Positions 42,353 through 51,181 of a stretch of 64,000 nt of DNA are shown in pieces (positions within the stretch are counted from its first letter, which is position 1; every line of letters begins with the position of its first letter). A model generated the notes under the pieces. That model was not told the origin of the DNA and searched no databases. It worked only from the letters and a program-made list of their open reading frames with translations. The stretch is from Lysobacter_L cavernae. GTDB lineage: Bacteria; Pseudomonadota; Gammaproteobacteria; Xanthomonadales; Xanthomonadaceae. Position numbers and translations under genes: made by a program. The stretch covers positions 310,001-374,000 of the forward strand of contig NZ_JBHRXK010000003.1 of NCBI RefSeq assembly GCF_042648505.1, read 5' to 3'.

Positions 42353-43252
42353 ATGTTCGACACCTCCCTCACCCTCGACTGCAACGGCCGTCCACTGGTG
42401 CTCGACCGCGCGCGCGTAATGGGCATCGTCAACGTCACGCCGGACTCGTTCTCCGACGGCGGCGTGCACGACCAGCTCGACGCGGCCGTCGCGCACGGAC
42501 TGCGGCTGGCGGAGGAGGGTGCCGACATCCTCGACATCGGCGGCGAGTCCACGCGTCCTGGTGCCGCCGAGGTACCGCTGGAGGAAGAGCTGAGCCGCAC
42601 CGTTGCCGTGATCGAGCGCCTCGCGCGCGAAACTGCGCTGCCTATCAGCATCGACACCTCCAAACCCGAGGTCATGCGCGCTGCGGTCGCTGCCGGCGCC
42701 GGCATGATCAACGACGTCTATGCGCTGCGTCGCGAGGGCGCGCTGGATGCCGCTGCCGCGCTCGCCGTGCCGGTGGTGCTGATGCACATGCAAGGCGAAC
42801 CGCGCAGCATGCAGTCCGCGCCGGACTACGACGATGTCGTCGCGCAGGTGCATCGCTTTCTCGCCGAACGTCTCTTTGCCGCCGAGATGGCCGGCATCGC
42901 CAAGAAACGGATCGTGGTCGATCCCGGTTTCGGTTTCGGCAAGAACACGCAGCACAACCTCACCCTGCTCGCACAGCTCGAACGGTTCACCGAACTCGGC
43001 GTGCCGGTGCTGGCCGGCCTGTCGCGCAAGCGCAGCATCGGCGAGTTGACCGGACGCGAGGATCCACGTGAGCGCGTATACGGATCCGTCGCTGCGCATC
43101 TGGTCGCCGTGCAACGCGGCGCCACGATCGTGCGCGTGCACGACGTGGCCGCAACCGTCGATGCCTTGAAGGTGTGGAATGCACTGGGCGCGCAATCGAT
43201 GCCGCGCCGTTCGCCTTCACCGTCGATGCCGAAATGGCCGGACGACGAGTAA
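42353..43252 (+). CDS. folP: Dihydropteroate synthase
   Basis: A 299-residue folate enzyme and the target of sulfonamides. G-I-V-N-V-T-P-D-S-F-S-D-G-G is the first signature; D-I-G-G-E-S-T-R-P-G-A is the second; D-P-G-F-G-F-G-K and L-A-G-L-S-R-K-R-S follow. The length is slightly over the usual 280, with a C-terminal extension rich in Pro and Arg. It ends directly at the array of 103-nt units. glmM, often next to folP, is absent. Confidence 0.96.
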   Translation: MFDTSLTLDCNGRPLVLDRARVMGIVNVTPDSFSDGGVHDQLDAAVAHGLRLAEEGADILDIGGESTRPGAAEVPLEEELSRTVAVIERLARETALPISIDTSKPEVMRAAVAAGAGMINDVYALRREGALDAAAALAVPVVLMHMQGEPRSMQSAPDYDDVVAQVHRFLAERLFAAEMAGIAKKRIVVDPGFGFGKNTQHNLTLLAQLERFTELGVPVLAGLSRKRSIGELTGREDPRERVYGSVAAHLVAVQRGATIVRVHDVAATVDALKVWNALGAQSMPRRSPSPSMPKWPDDE

Positions 43253-43266
43253 GTCAAGCGTTTTGT

Positions 43267-43369
43267 CTGGTCAAATTTTGGCCAATGTTGCTGCGGGCCG
43301 CGCCGCTATTGGCCTGCAGCATTCTCTGCACACTGCTGTCCGCAGGCTTGTCCACAGCCGCTGTGGAAA
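43267..43369 (+). repeat. 103-nt unit 1, ending in a DnaA-box-like palindrome
   Basis: It starts CTGGTCAA, has GCCA at about 15 and GGGCC near 30, and ends with TTGTCCACA (43348-43356) opposite CTGTGGAAA (43361-43369). TCCACAG-CCG-CTGTGGA is a perfect 7-bp hairpin. It aligns without gaps to units 2 and 3. See the finding for the array. Confidence 0.85.
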
Positions 43370-43450
43370 TCGTCCGTGACGTCGGCATCGTGTCATCGTG
43401 ATGTGATGAGTGGGTGATGCCGATCCGGCACGTCGAGTCAAGCGAATGCG

Positions 43451-43553
43451 CTGGTCAATTTATCGCCATGTTCGGGGCGGGCCTTGCGGGGCATGGCTTT
43501 GCGCGTGGTCCACTCGCGACTGTCCGCAGCCTTGTCCACAGGCTTTGTGGACA
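43451..43553 (+). repeat. 103-nt unit 2, ending in a DnaA-box-like palindrome
   Basis: It starts CTGGTCAA and ends TTGTCCACA (43532-43540) opposite TTGTGGACA (43545-43553), giving the perfect 8-bp palindrome TGTCCACA / TGTGGACA. It shares TGTCCGCAG just before the first box with unit 1. The gap from unit 1 is 81 nt. Confidence 0.85.
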
Positions 43554-43564
43554 GTCGAGCAGGC

Positions 43565-43667
43565 CTGGTCAAAAAATCGCCAAACATGCCGTGGGCCTTG
43601 CCGCGTCTGGGCTGCAGGTGTTTATCAACAGGCTTGCCCCAGCGGTTCTCCACAACGCTTGTGGAAA
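43565..43667 (+). repeat. 103-nt unit 3, ending in a DnaA-box-like palindrome
   Basis: It starts CTGGTCAA and ends TTCTCCACA (43646-43654) opposite TTGTGGAAA (43659-43667). It also holds TTATCAACA at 43622-43630, one base from the DnaA consensus. The gap from unit 2 is only 11 nt. It is the most diverged unit but keeps the same 103-nt length. The remaining 103 nt to miaA show nothing recognisable. Confidence 0.8.
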
Positions 43668-43770
43668 GCACGATAGCGCTGCAATCGCAGGCCTGGGGCC
43701 AATCGCGTGCGCAAGGTTTCGGGAAGCCCGGGCGTGTGCGAGGCTAGCCCCCCGTTCTGCCGCCCCTGCC

Positions 43771-44745
43771 ATGTCTGCCGATCCGCGCCCCATCGCGATA
43801 GCCCTGATGGGCCCGACCGCCTCGGGCAAGACCGCGCTCGCGCTGGAGTGGGCGCAACGCTTCGACGGCGAAATCGTCAGCGTCGATTCGGCGCTGGTCT
43901 ACCGCGGCCTCGACATCGGCGCGGCCAAGCCCAGTGCCGCCGAACGCGCGCAGGTGCCGCACCACCTGATCGACCTGCGCGAGCCGTGGCAGCCGTATTC
44001 GGCGGCCGAGTTCGCCGTCGATGCCCGTCGCGCACTCGACGGTATCGTCGCGCGCGGCAAACTGCCGATCCTGGCCGGCGGGACCGGCCTGTATTTCCAT
44101 GCCCTGCTGCACGGCCTGTCGCCGATGCCCGAGGCCGACCCGGCGATGCGCGCACGGATCGAGGCCGAGGCCGGCGAACACGGCTGGGCGGCATTGCATG
44201 CGCAGTTGGCTGCGGTCGATCCGGAGGCCGCGGCCCGCATCCACGCGACCGATGCGCAACGCATCCAGCGCGCGCTCGAAGTGCACCGCCTGTCCGGCCG
44301 CAGCATCAGCCAATGGCGGCGCGAGGCGACACAGTTGCCGCGGCTGCCGCTGCGTGTGATGAAGCTGGTGCTGGCACCGGATGACCGGGCCGAGCTGCAC
44401 GGTCGCATCGAGCACCGCTTCGAGCAGATGCTGCAGGCGGGGTTTCTCGACGAGGTGCGACGGTTGCGCGCGCTGCCCGAGCTGCAGGCGCACCCGCGCC
44501 CGCTGGAGCTGCCGGCCCTGCGCGCGGTCGGCTACCGCCAGGCCTGGGAGCACCTCGACGGCGCCACCGACGCCGCCGGGTTCCGCGACCGCGGTGTCTT
44601 CGCCACCCGCCAGCTCGCCAAGCGCCAGCTGACCTGGCTGCGCGGACAGCTCGACGCGCAGTGGTTCGACCCCCTGCGCGAACGCCCGGCCCTGGAGGCG
44701 GCGCGGGCACTGTTCATGGACGGCGCGGGGCCGGCATCCCTGTAA
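43771..44745 (+). CDS. miaA: tRNA dimethylallyltransferase
   Basis: A 324-residue enzyme that adds an isopentenyl group to A37 of tRNAs reading UNN codons. M-G-P-T-A-S-G-K-T-A is the nucleotide loop; S-V-D-S-A-L-V-Y-R-G-L-D follows; L-A-G-G-T-G-L-Y-F and A-V-G-Y-R-Q are further signatures. The ATG at 43771 begins the conserved part. The frame stays open upstream for 119 codons, through two of the repeat units; this is taken as chance. The neighbour hfq follows in the usual order. Confidence 0.95.
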   Translation: MSADPRPIAIALMGPTASGKTALALEWAQRFDGEIVSVDSALVYRGLDIGAAKPSAAERAQVPHHLIDLREPWQPYSAAEFAVDARRALDGIVARGKLPILAGGTGLYFHALLHGLSPMPEADPAMRARIEAEAGEHGWAALHAQLAAVDPEAAARIHATDAQRIQRALEVHRLSGRSISQWRREATQLPRLPLRVMKLVLAPDDRAELHGRIEHRFEQMLQAGFLDEVRRLRALPELQAHPRPLELPALRAVGYRQAWEHLDGATDAAGFRDRGVFATRQLAKRQLTWLRGQLDAQWFDPLRERPALEAARALFMDGAGPASL

Positions 44746-44882
44746 GCGTGGCGAATGCGGTGCGGGTGCCGCGCGCCCAGTTGCGCTAACATCGGCCGGT
44801 CGCCGCTGTGGGGACAGCTACCGGCGACGCGGCCGGGCCACGGCCAGCCGCCCTATAACTAGAACTAGCTGGGGAAATTACG

Positions 44883-45161
44883 ATGTCCAAGGGGCAATCT
44901 TTGCAGGATCCTTTCCTGAATGCGCTACGTCGCGAGCGCGTGCCGGTCTCGGTGTACCTTGTCAACGGCATCAAGCTGCAAGGCACGATCGAGTCCTTCG
45001 ACCAGTTCGTGGTGCTGCTGCGCAACACCGTGAGCCAGATGGTCTACAAGCACGCAATCTCGACCGTGGTGCCGGCGCGCAACGTGCGCGTGGGACCGGG
45101 TGGTGGCTACGTCCAGTCGGGCGAGGGCAACGGTGACGAAGACGGCGACGAAGCCGAATGA
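44883..45161 (+). CDS. hfq: RNA chaperone Hfq
   Basis: A 92-residue hexameric Sm-like protein that pairs small RNAs with messages. Q-D-P-F-L-N-A-L-R-R-E-R-V-P-V begins the Sm1 motif, and Y-K-H-A-I-S-T-V-V-P is the Sm2 motif with the RNA-binding Y-K-H. The C-terminal tail after residue 68 is Gly- and acid-rich (G-G-G-Y-V then D-E-D-G-D-E-A-E). It lies 137 nt after miaA and 23 nt before hflX. Confidence 0.97.
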   Translation: MSKGQSLQDPFLNALRRERVPVSVYLVNGIKLQGTIESFDQFVVLLRNTVSQMVYKHAISTVVPARNVRVGPGGGYVQSGEGNGDEDGDEAE

Positions 45162-45184
45162 TCAGATGAGAGGCATGACCCGCT

Positions 45185-46492
45185 TTGTTTGAACGATCCC
45201 GCAAGGGCGAGCATGCCTTGTTGATCCAGCCTCACGCCGGCGGACCGCCGGATGAGGATCTGCTGGAAGAGTTTGCCGATCTGGCCCGTTCGGCCGGTGC
45301 GACCGTGGCCGCCGTGCTGACCGCGCGCATCGACCGCCCGAATGCGGCCATGCTGATCGGCAGCGGCAAGCTGGAAGAGGTCAAGGCCGCGGCCGATGCC
45401 AGCGGCGCCGACCTGATCCTGGTCAACCATCCGCTGTCGCCGGGCCAGGAGCGCAACCTCGAGCGCCTGCTCGAGCGCCGCGTGGTCGACCGCACCGGTC
45501 TCATCCTCGACATCTTCTCGCAGCGCGCGCACAGCGCCGAAGGCAAGCTGCAGGTCGAGCTGGCCCAACTCAAGCACATGGCCACGCGCCTGGTGCGCGG
45601 CTGGACCCACCTGGAGCGCCAGCGCGGCGGCTCCATCGGCCTGCGCGGTCCCGGCGAGACGCAGCTCGAAACCGACCGCCGCCTGCTGCAGAAACGCCTG
45701 GAGCAATTGCAGAAGCGTCTGGACAAGGTCGAGGTGCAACGCACCCAGATGCGCCGTGCGCGCGTGCGCAGCGAGCTGCCGCGCGTGGCCCTGGTCGGCT
45801 ACACCAACGCCGGCAAGTCGACCCTGTTCAATGCGCTGACCGGTGCGGAGGCCTACGCCGCCGACCAGCTGTTTGCCACGCTCGATCCCACCGTGCGCCG
45901 CATCGAACTGTCCGGCGGCGGCGTGGTTCTGGCCGACACCGTCGGTTTCGTCCGCGACCTGCCGCACGAACTGGTGGCCGCGTTCCGTTCGACCCTGTCG
46001 GAATCGCGCGAGGCCGACCTGCTGCTGCATGTCGTCGATGCCGCCGACCCGTTGCGCGACGAGCGTATTGCCCAGGTCGACGCCGTGCTCCACGAGATCG
46101 GCGCCGGCGACATCCCGCAGCTGCTGGTGTTCAACAAGATCGACAAGGTCGAGGGCGCGCAGCCGCGCCACGACCGCCCGGCCGAAGGCCGCATGCGGGT
46201 ATGGGTGTCCGCACGCGACGGCCAGGGCCTGGACGTGCTCCGCGCCGCGATCGCCGAAGCCCTGCAGCTGCGCCATGTCAGCGGCGAGTTGCGGTTGCCA
46301 CCGCAAGCCGCGCGCCTGCGCGCACGCCTGCATGCGCTGGGCGCGGTCAAGGCCGAGTCCCACGACGAGGCCGGCTGGCTGTTGACCGTCGACCTGGCCG
46401 TGGCCGATGCCCAGCGCCTGTTCGTACAGGCCCACGGCGAGGCCCTGCGGCCTTTGCTGGAAACGGTGATTACCGACCTCGATTCCCAGTGA
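45185..46492 (+). CDS. hflX: GTPase HflX
   Basis: A 435-residue ribosome-binding GTPase that rescues stalled 50S subunits. The N-terminal HflX domain has A-A-M-L-I-G-S-G-K and the R-G-G-S-I-G-L-R-G-P-G-E-T-Q stretch. The G domain has G-Y-T-N-A-G-K-S-T-L-F-N, D-T-V-G-F-V-R-D-L-P and N-K-I-D. The start is TTG at 45185; no ATG near it keeps the N-terminal domain. Part of the hfq-hflX-hflK-hflC cluster. Confidence 0.95.
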   Translation: MFERSRKGEHALLIQPHAGGPPDEDLLEEFADLARSAGATVAAVLTARIDRPNAAMLIGSGKLEEVKAAADASGADLILVNHPLSPGQERNLERLLERRVVDRTGLILDIFSQRAHSAEGKLQVELAQLKHMATRLVRGWTHLERQRGGSIGLRGPGETQLETDRRLLQKRLEQLQKRLDKVEVQRTQMRRARVRSELPRVALVGYTNAGKSTLFNALTGAEAYAADQLFATLDPTVRRIELSGGGVVLADTVGFVRDLPHELVAAFRSTLSESREADLLLHVVDAADPLRDERIAQVDAVLHEIGAGDIPQLLVFNKIDKVEGAQPRHDRPAEGRMRVWVSARDGQGLDVLRAAIAEALQLRHVSGELRLPPQAARLRARLHALGAVKAESHDEAGWLLTVDLAVADAQRLFVQAHGEALRPLLETVITDLDSQ

Positions 46493-46586
46493 GACGGTGG
46501 CACCTTGCTTGAGGCCGTGAGGGCCCCCACCTAGAATCGACGGATGCCCGCCTGAACGCGGGTGCGTTTCCCATCTTGGAGCAGGC

Positions 46587-47732
46587 ATGGCCTGGAACAC
46601 CCCCGGCAGTGACAATTCCGGCGGTTCCGACCCCAACGGTCGGTCGCCGCGGCAGCGCAAACCCAATGGCCGCGGCCTGGATGCATTGCTCGATCCCTTG
46701 CGCAACCTGTTCGGCAGCCTCGGCGGCGGTGCGGGTGGTGGCAACAGCATCCTGCGCTGGATCGCGCTCGTGTTCGGCCTGTGGCTGGTATTCAACTGCT
46801 TCGTGCTGGTGACCGAGCAGGAGCGCGGCGTGGTGCTGCGCTTCGGCCAGTTCGCGCGCGTGCTGCAGCCGGGCCCGCACCTCAAGGCGCCGTGGCCGAT
46901 CGAGCGCGTGATCAAGGTCAACGCCACCCAGATCAAGACCTTCAGCGACAACGTGCCGGTGCTCACCGCCGACGAGAACATCGTGCAGGTCGAAATCAAC
47001 GTGCAGTACCGCGTCAGCGACCCGCGCCGTTACGTGTTCGGCACTCGCGACGGCGACCAGATGCTGCAGCAGGCGGCGCTGAGCACCGTGCGCGAGCAGG
47101 TCGGCCGCTCCACGCTCGACACCGTGCTGGGCGCCCGCAGCGCGCTGGCGGTGTCGGCGCGCGTGCAGCTGCAGAAATCGCTGGACGCCTACCGCACCGG
47201 CCTGGTCGTCACCGAACTCAACCTGCCCAACGCGCGCCCGCCGGAAGAGGTCAAGCCGGCCTTCGACGACGTCAACAGCGCCCAGCAGGACAAGGACCGC
47301 CTGATCAGCGAGGCCCGCGCCTACGCCGCGCAGGTGGTGCCGGAAGCCCGCGGCCAGGCCGCGCGCGTGCGCACCGTCGCCGAGGGTTACAAGACCGCCA
47401 CGGTCGCGCGCGCCCAGGGCGACGCCGACCGCTTCTCGCTGCTGGTCGACCAGTACAAGCTGGCGCCGGAAGTCACCCGCAAGCGCCTGTGGCTGGAGTC
47501 GGTGCAGGAAGTGCTCACCGACAACCGCAAGATCGTCGGTGGCGATTCGCGCCAGCTGATCTACGTGCCGATGCAGAACAAGGGTGGCGCGAGCAGCGGG
47601 GGGGGCACGTCCGGGTTGTTGCCGGAAAGCCTGGCGCCGACCGTCACCGCCATCGAACAACAACAGGCCGAGCAGGCCGGCCGCACTGGCCGCACGCCAC
47701 GTCCGACTGGCCGTGAGGAGGTCACCCGATGA
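46587..47732 (+). CDS. hflK: FtsH-modulating membrane protein HflK
   Basis: A 381-residue SPFH-domain protein that forms a cage with HflC around FtsH. A Gly/Pro/Asn-rich cytosolic head, one transmembrane helix (L-V-F-G-L-W-L-V-F-N-C-F) and the SPFH domain (E-R-G-V-V-L-R-F-G-Q) come in order, then a helical region. A run of eight G at 47598-47605 encodes S-G-G-G in a low-complexity tail. It overlaps hflC by 4 nt (ATGA). Confidence 0.95.
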   Translation: MAWNTPGSDNSGGSDPNGRSPRQRKPNGRGLDALLDPLRNLFGSLGGGAGGGNSILRWIALVFGLWLVFNCFVLVTEQERGVVLRFGQFARVLQPGPHLKAPWPIERVIKVNATQIKTFSDNVPVLTADENIVQVEINVQYRVSDPRRYVFGTRDGDQMLQQAALSTVREQVGRSTLDTVLGARSALAVSARVQLQKSLDAYRTGLVVTELNLPNARPPEEVKPAFDDVNSAQQDKDRLISEARAYAAQVVPEARGQAARVRTVAEGYKTATVARAQGDADRFSLLVDQYKLAPEVTRKRLWLESVQEVLTDNRKIVGGDSRQLIYVPMQNKGGASSGGGTSGLLPESLAPTVTAIEQQQAEQAGRTGRTPRPTGREEVTR

Positions 47733-48592
47733 GATTCTCGTTCTGGATCGCGACCGTGGTAGCGGTCTTGCTGGCCCTGCTGGGCTCGGTCTTCGTGGTG
47801 CGTGAAGGCCAGACCGCGATGGTGCTCAACCTGGGTCGCGTCTCGCGCAGCGACATCGGTGCCGGCCTGCACTTCAAGTGGCCATTGGTCGAGACCGCGC
47901 GCGTGTTCGACCGCCGCCTGCAGGTGCTCGACGCCGAACCCGAGCGCTACCTGACCTCCGAGCGCAAGGACGTCAGCGTCGACTTCTTCGCCGTGGGCAT
48001 GATCAAGGACGTGCGCGCGTTCTACCGCGCCACCGGCGGTGACGAATCCGTCGCCGTGCAGCGCCTGGCGCCGATCATCAAGGACTCGCTGCGCAACGAG
48101 ATCAACGCGCGCACGCTGTCGCAGGTGGTGTCGGGCTCGCGCACCGAGGTGATCGGCCCGCAGCTCACGTCGATCAACGAGGGTGCCGCGACCATGGGCG
48201 TGCAGATCATCGACCTGCGCATCAAGCAGATCGACCTGCCCACCGACAGCCAGGTCATCCAGGACGTCTACCGTCGCATGCGCGCGCAGCGCCAGCAGGT
48301 GGCCAGCCGCCTGCGTGCGGAAGGCGCCGAGCAGGCGCAGACCGTGCGTGCCCAGGCCGACCGCGAGCAGGCGGTGATCGTGGCCGAGGCCGAGCGCGAC
48401 GCCCAGCGCCTGCGCGGTGAGGGCGATGCCACCGCCGCGCGCGCCTACGCCCAGGCGGCGAACAAGGACCCGGCGTTCTACGCGTTCCAGCGCAGCCTCG
48501 AGGCCTACCGCAAGTCGTTCGCCGACGGCGAGGGCGTGATCGTGCTCGACCGCGACGACCCGTTCCTGCAGTACCTCAAGTCCGACCGCTGA
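47729..48592 (+). CDS. hflC: FtsH-modulating membrane protein HflC
   Basis: A 287-residue partner of HflK. One N-terminal helix (V-V-A-V-L-L-A-L-L-G-S-V-F), then the SPFH domain (V-R-E-G-Q-T-A-M-V-L), D-R-R-L-Q-V-L-D-A-E-P-E-R-Y-L-T and the long helix E-R-D-A-Q-R-L-R-G-E-G-D-A-T-A-A. It is coupled to hflK and followed after 2 nt by a DUF2065 gene. Confidence 0.95.
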   Translation: MRFSFWIATVVAVLLALLGSVFVVREGQTAMVLNLGRVSRSDIGAGLHFKWPLVETARVFDRRLQVLDAEPERYLTSERKDVSVDFFAVGMIKDVRAFYRATGGDESVAVQRLAPIIKDSLRNEINARTLSQVVSGSRTEVIGPQLTSINEGAATMGVQIIDLRIKQIDLPTDSQVIQDVYRRMRAQRQQVASRLRAEGAEQAQTVRAQADREQAVIVAEAERDAQRLRGEGDATAARAYAQAANKDPAFYAFQRSLEAYRKSFADGEGVIVLDRDDPFLQYLKSDR

Positions 48593-48594
48593 GC

Positions 48595-48783
48595 ATGGCG
48601 CTGGAGCTGGTCTCGGCACTGTGCCTGGTCGCGGTGCTGGAGGGGCTGTTCCTGTTCGTGGCGCCAGGCGGCTGGAAGCGCGCGATCGAACAGATGCACG
48701 CGATGCCCAACCGGCAGCTGCGCGTGGTCGGTGCGGTCGTGGCCGGCCTCGGTCTGGTCTCGCTGTGGTGGGTGCGCCAGTAG
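48595..48783 (+). CDS. DUF2065 small membrane protein (YjeT-like)
   Basis: A 62-residue protein with two helices (A-L-C-L-V-A-V-L-E-G-L-F-L-F and V-V-G-A-V-V-A-G-L-G-L-V-S-L) separated by the conserved P-G-G-W-K-R-A-I-E-Q. It begins 2 nt after the hflC stop. In many proteobacteria this family lies in the hflKC-purA cluster, which suggests a link to the FtsH-HflKC complex, but none is shown. Confidence 0.85.
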   Translation: MALELVSALCLVAVLEGLFLFVAPGGWKRAIEQMHAMPNRQLRVVGAVVAGLGLVSLWWVRQ

Positions 48784-48983
48784 CCGGCTCTCGCACACAT
48801 GAACAATCTCGCGCCGTCATCCCCGCGAAGGCGGGGACCCAGCGACGTTTGTCTGGGCCGCCGGCAGCGATCACCCGCGTGCCGGTGGCCGGGTTCGGCA
48901 TGCCGCGGCGGGCGCGGCTGAGCCGAATCTGTCCGCTCACCACGCCGGGGTGGTTACACCCCCCTAAAACCCGGATAATGCAC

Positions 48984-49015
48984 AAAAGCCGGAGGGGCCG
49001 TCCCTTCGGCTTTTT
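48984..49015 (+). terminator. Terminator of the hfq-hflC cluster
   Basis: The stem AAAAGCCGGAGGG / TCCCTTCGGCTTTT has one mismatch and closes into TTTTT. It ends the operon before purA. Confidence 0.8.
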
Positions 49016-49030
49016 CCGTGTCAGGGCTCC

Positions 49031-49092
49031 GTAGGAGCGGCTTCAGCCGCGACCCACGGCGTCGCACGGGTCGCGGCTGAAGCCGCTCCTAC
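49031..49092. repeat. Perfect palindrome GTAGGAGCGGCTTCAGCCGC type
   Basis: Two 25-bp arms, GTAGGAGCGGCTTCAGCCGC then GACCC and its exact inverse, enclose a 12-bp centre. The repeat is well known in the Xanthomonadaceae and Pseudomonas. It ends 24 nt before purA, so it lies in the leader or promoter. Confidence 0.9.
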
Positions 49093-49116
49093 GATATGCA
49101 GCTGGAGTAAAGCGTA

Positions 49117-50409
<1,293 letters not shown>

Positions 50410-50417
50410 GCGCCCTC

Positions 50418-50453
50418 GCGCGTCATCCCCGCGCGAAAGCGGGGATGACGCGC
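50418..50453. repeat. Palindrome GCGCGTCATCCCCGC
   Basis: A 15-bp perfect inverted repeat with a 6-bp centre, directly after purA. It belongs to the CGTCATCCCCGCG family seen elsewhere in the window. Confidence 0.75.
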
Positions 50454-50458
50454 CTATC

Positions 50459-50485
50459 AAAAGGCCCCGCGATGCGGGGCCTTTT
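50459..50485 (+). terminator. Rho-independent terminator of purA
   Basis: A 12-bp perfect stem AAAAGGCCCCGC / GCGGGGCCTTTT with a GAT loop, ending in a T-rich tail. Confidence 0.9.
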
Positions 50486-50490
50486 CGTTT

Positions 50491-50629
50491 GCCGGCCAGC
50501 AGGACGATGACGCGCCGTGGCCCTTTTTCTGTAGGAGCGGCTTCAGCCGCGAGCTTCCGCATGCCATTCCCGGCCAGGCCGCATTACCCCGACACCCAAC
50601 GTAGAGCTCGCGGCTGAAGCTGCTCCTGC
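50491..50629. repeat. Duplicated composite repeat, copy 1
   Basis: It starts GCCGGCCAGCAGGACGA, then a GTAGGAGCGGCTTCAGCCGC palindrome (50531-50629) whose centre reads CATTCCCGGCCAGGCCGCAT. The right arm is slightly damaged (GCTGCTCCTGC). About 140 bp match copy 2 closely. Confidence 0.85.
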
Positions 50630-50691
50630 ATCGTCCTCCCACCAGGAGAAGATGGCGCGAAGCGCCGGAAGCGGGTCATGACGGGTCAGGT

Positions 50692-50827
50692 GCCGGCCAG
50701 CAGGACGACGATGGACCGCGGCCCTTATGTAGGAGCGGCTTCAGCCGCGAGCCTCCGTATGCCATTCCCGGCCAGGCCGCATTACCTCGACATCCAACGT
50801 AGAGCTCGCGGCTGAAGCCGCTCCTAC
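50692..50827. repeat. Duplicated composite repeat, copy 2
   Basis: The same GCCGGCCAGCAGGACGA start and the same palindrome (50729-50827) and centre as copy 1, with an intact right arm GCCGCTCCTAC. It is separated from copy 1 by about 60 bp. Confidence 0.85.
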
Positions 50828-50925
50828 ATCCAGCGCCGACCTCGCCGCCATGAGCGGCGACGCGGTCCCCCGACACGGCAGCGATGCCGCCTTCGATGGG
50901 CGCGCGTGTCGCTTTTTTCGCCATC

Positions 50926-50967
50926 GTTGCCGCCATGAGCGGCAAGGGCGCCGCTCATGGTGGCAAC
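50926..50967. repeat. 18-bp imperfect inverted repeat
   Basis: GTTGCCGCCATGAGCGGC faces GCCGCTCATGGTGGCAAC with one mismatch and a 6-nt loop. A shorter related palindrome (CGCCGCCATGAGCGGCG) lies about 80 bp earlier. The rest of 50410-51181 holds no gene. Confidence 0.75.
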
Positions 50968-51060
50968 ACCGTCGCTTGTTTCGGCCGCGCAGCAGCGCCG
51001 ACCGGCATGCGCGCCGTCACCCGTGGCAACCCCGCCGCATTTTCTGGCATCCGAAAAGCA

Positions 51061-51084
51061 AAAAGCCGCATCGCTGCGGCTTTT
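51061..51084. terminator. Bidirectional hairpin after the unknown gene
   Basis: AAAAGCCGCA / TGCGGCTTTT with a TCGC loop. On the minus strand it is T-rich at its end and lies downstream of the gene ending at 51182; on the plus strand TTTTTG follows. Confidence 0.75.
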
Positions 51085-51095
51085 TGCCCTTCAAG

Positions 51096-51118
51096 CCCCT
51101 CTCCCGATGGGAGAGGGG
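51096..51118. repeat. Short palindrome CCCCTCTCCC / GGGAGAGGGG
   Basis: A 10-bp perfect inverted repeat with a GAT centre, followed by a second GGGGAGAGGG block. This sequence is a frequent intergenic repeat in proteobacteria. Confidence 0.65.
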
Positions 51119-51181
51119 TTGGGGAGAGGGCCAACGAAGCCAGAAACCTGCAGTCCCCCTACCTGCCAACCGCGCTGACGA

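Larger units (their letters stand above)
48784..49116. other. 333-bp gap before purA with three repeat-like structures
   Basis: From left to right: one arm of the CGTCATCCCCGCG family near 48816-48840, the terminator at 48984-49015, and the GTAGGAGCGG palindrome at 49031-49092. The purA ribosome site GGAG is next. No gene. Confidence 0.6.

Noticed and set aside
43267..43667. Chromosomal replication origin
   Set aside because: DnaA-box-like sites are present, but no dnaA, dnaN, rpmH, gidA or parAB gene and no AT-rich unwinding element are nearby.
43414..43770. A 119-codon N-terminal extension of MiaA through the repeat units
   Set aside because: MiaA's conserved start is at 43771; the extension has no family similarity and would code through hairpins.
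45107..46999. A 630-codon open frame opposite hflX
   Set aside because: Mirror of hflX codons; no recognisable domain.
50410..51181. Small genes in the gap after purA
   Set aside because: Open frames here are built from palindromes and repeats without ribosome sites.
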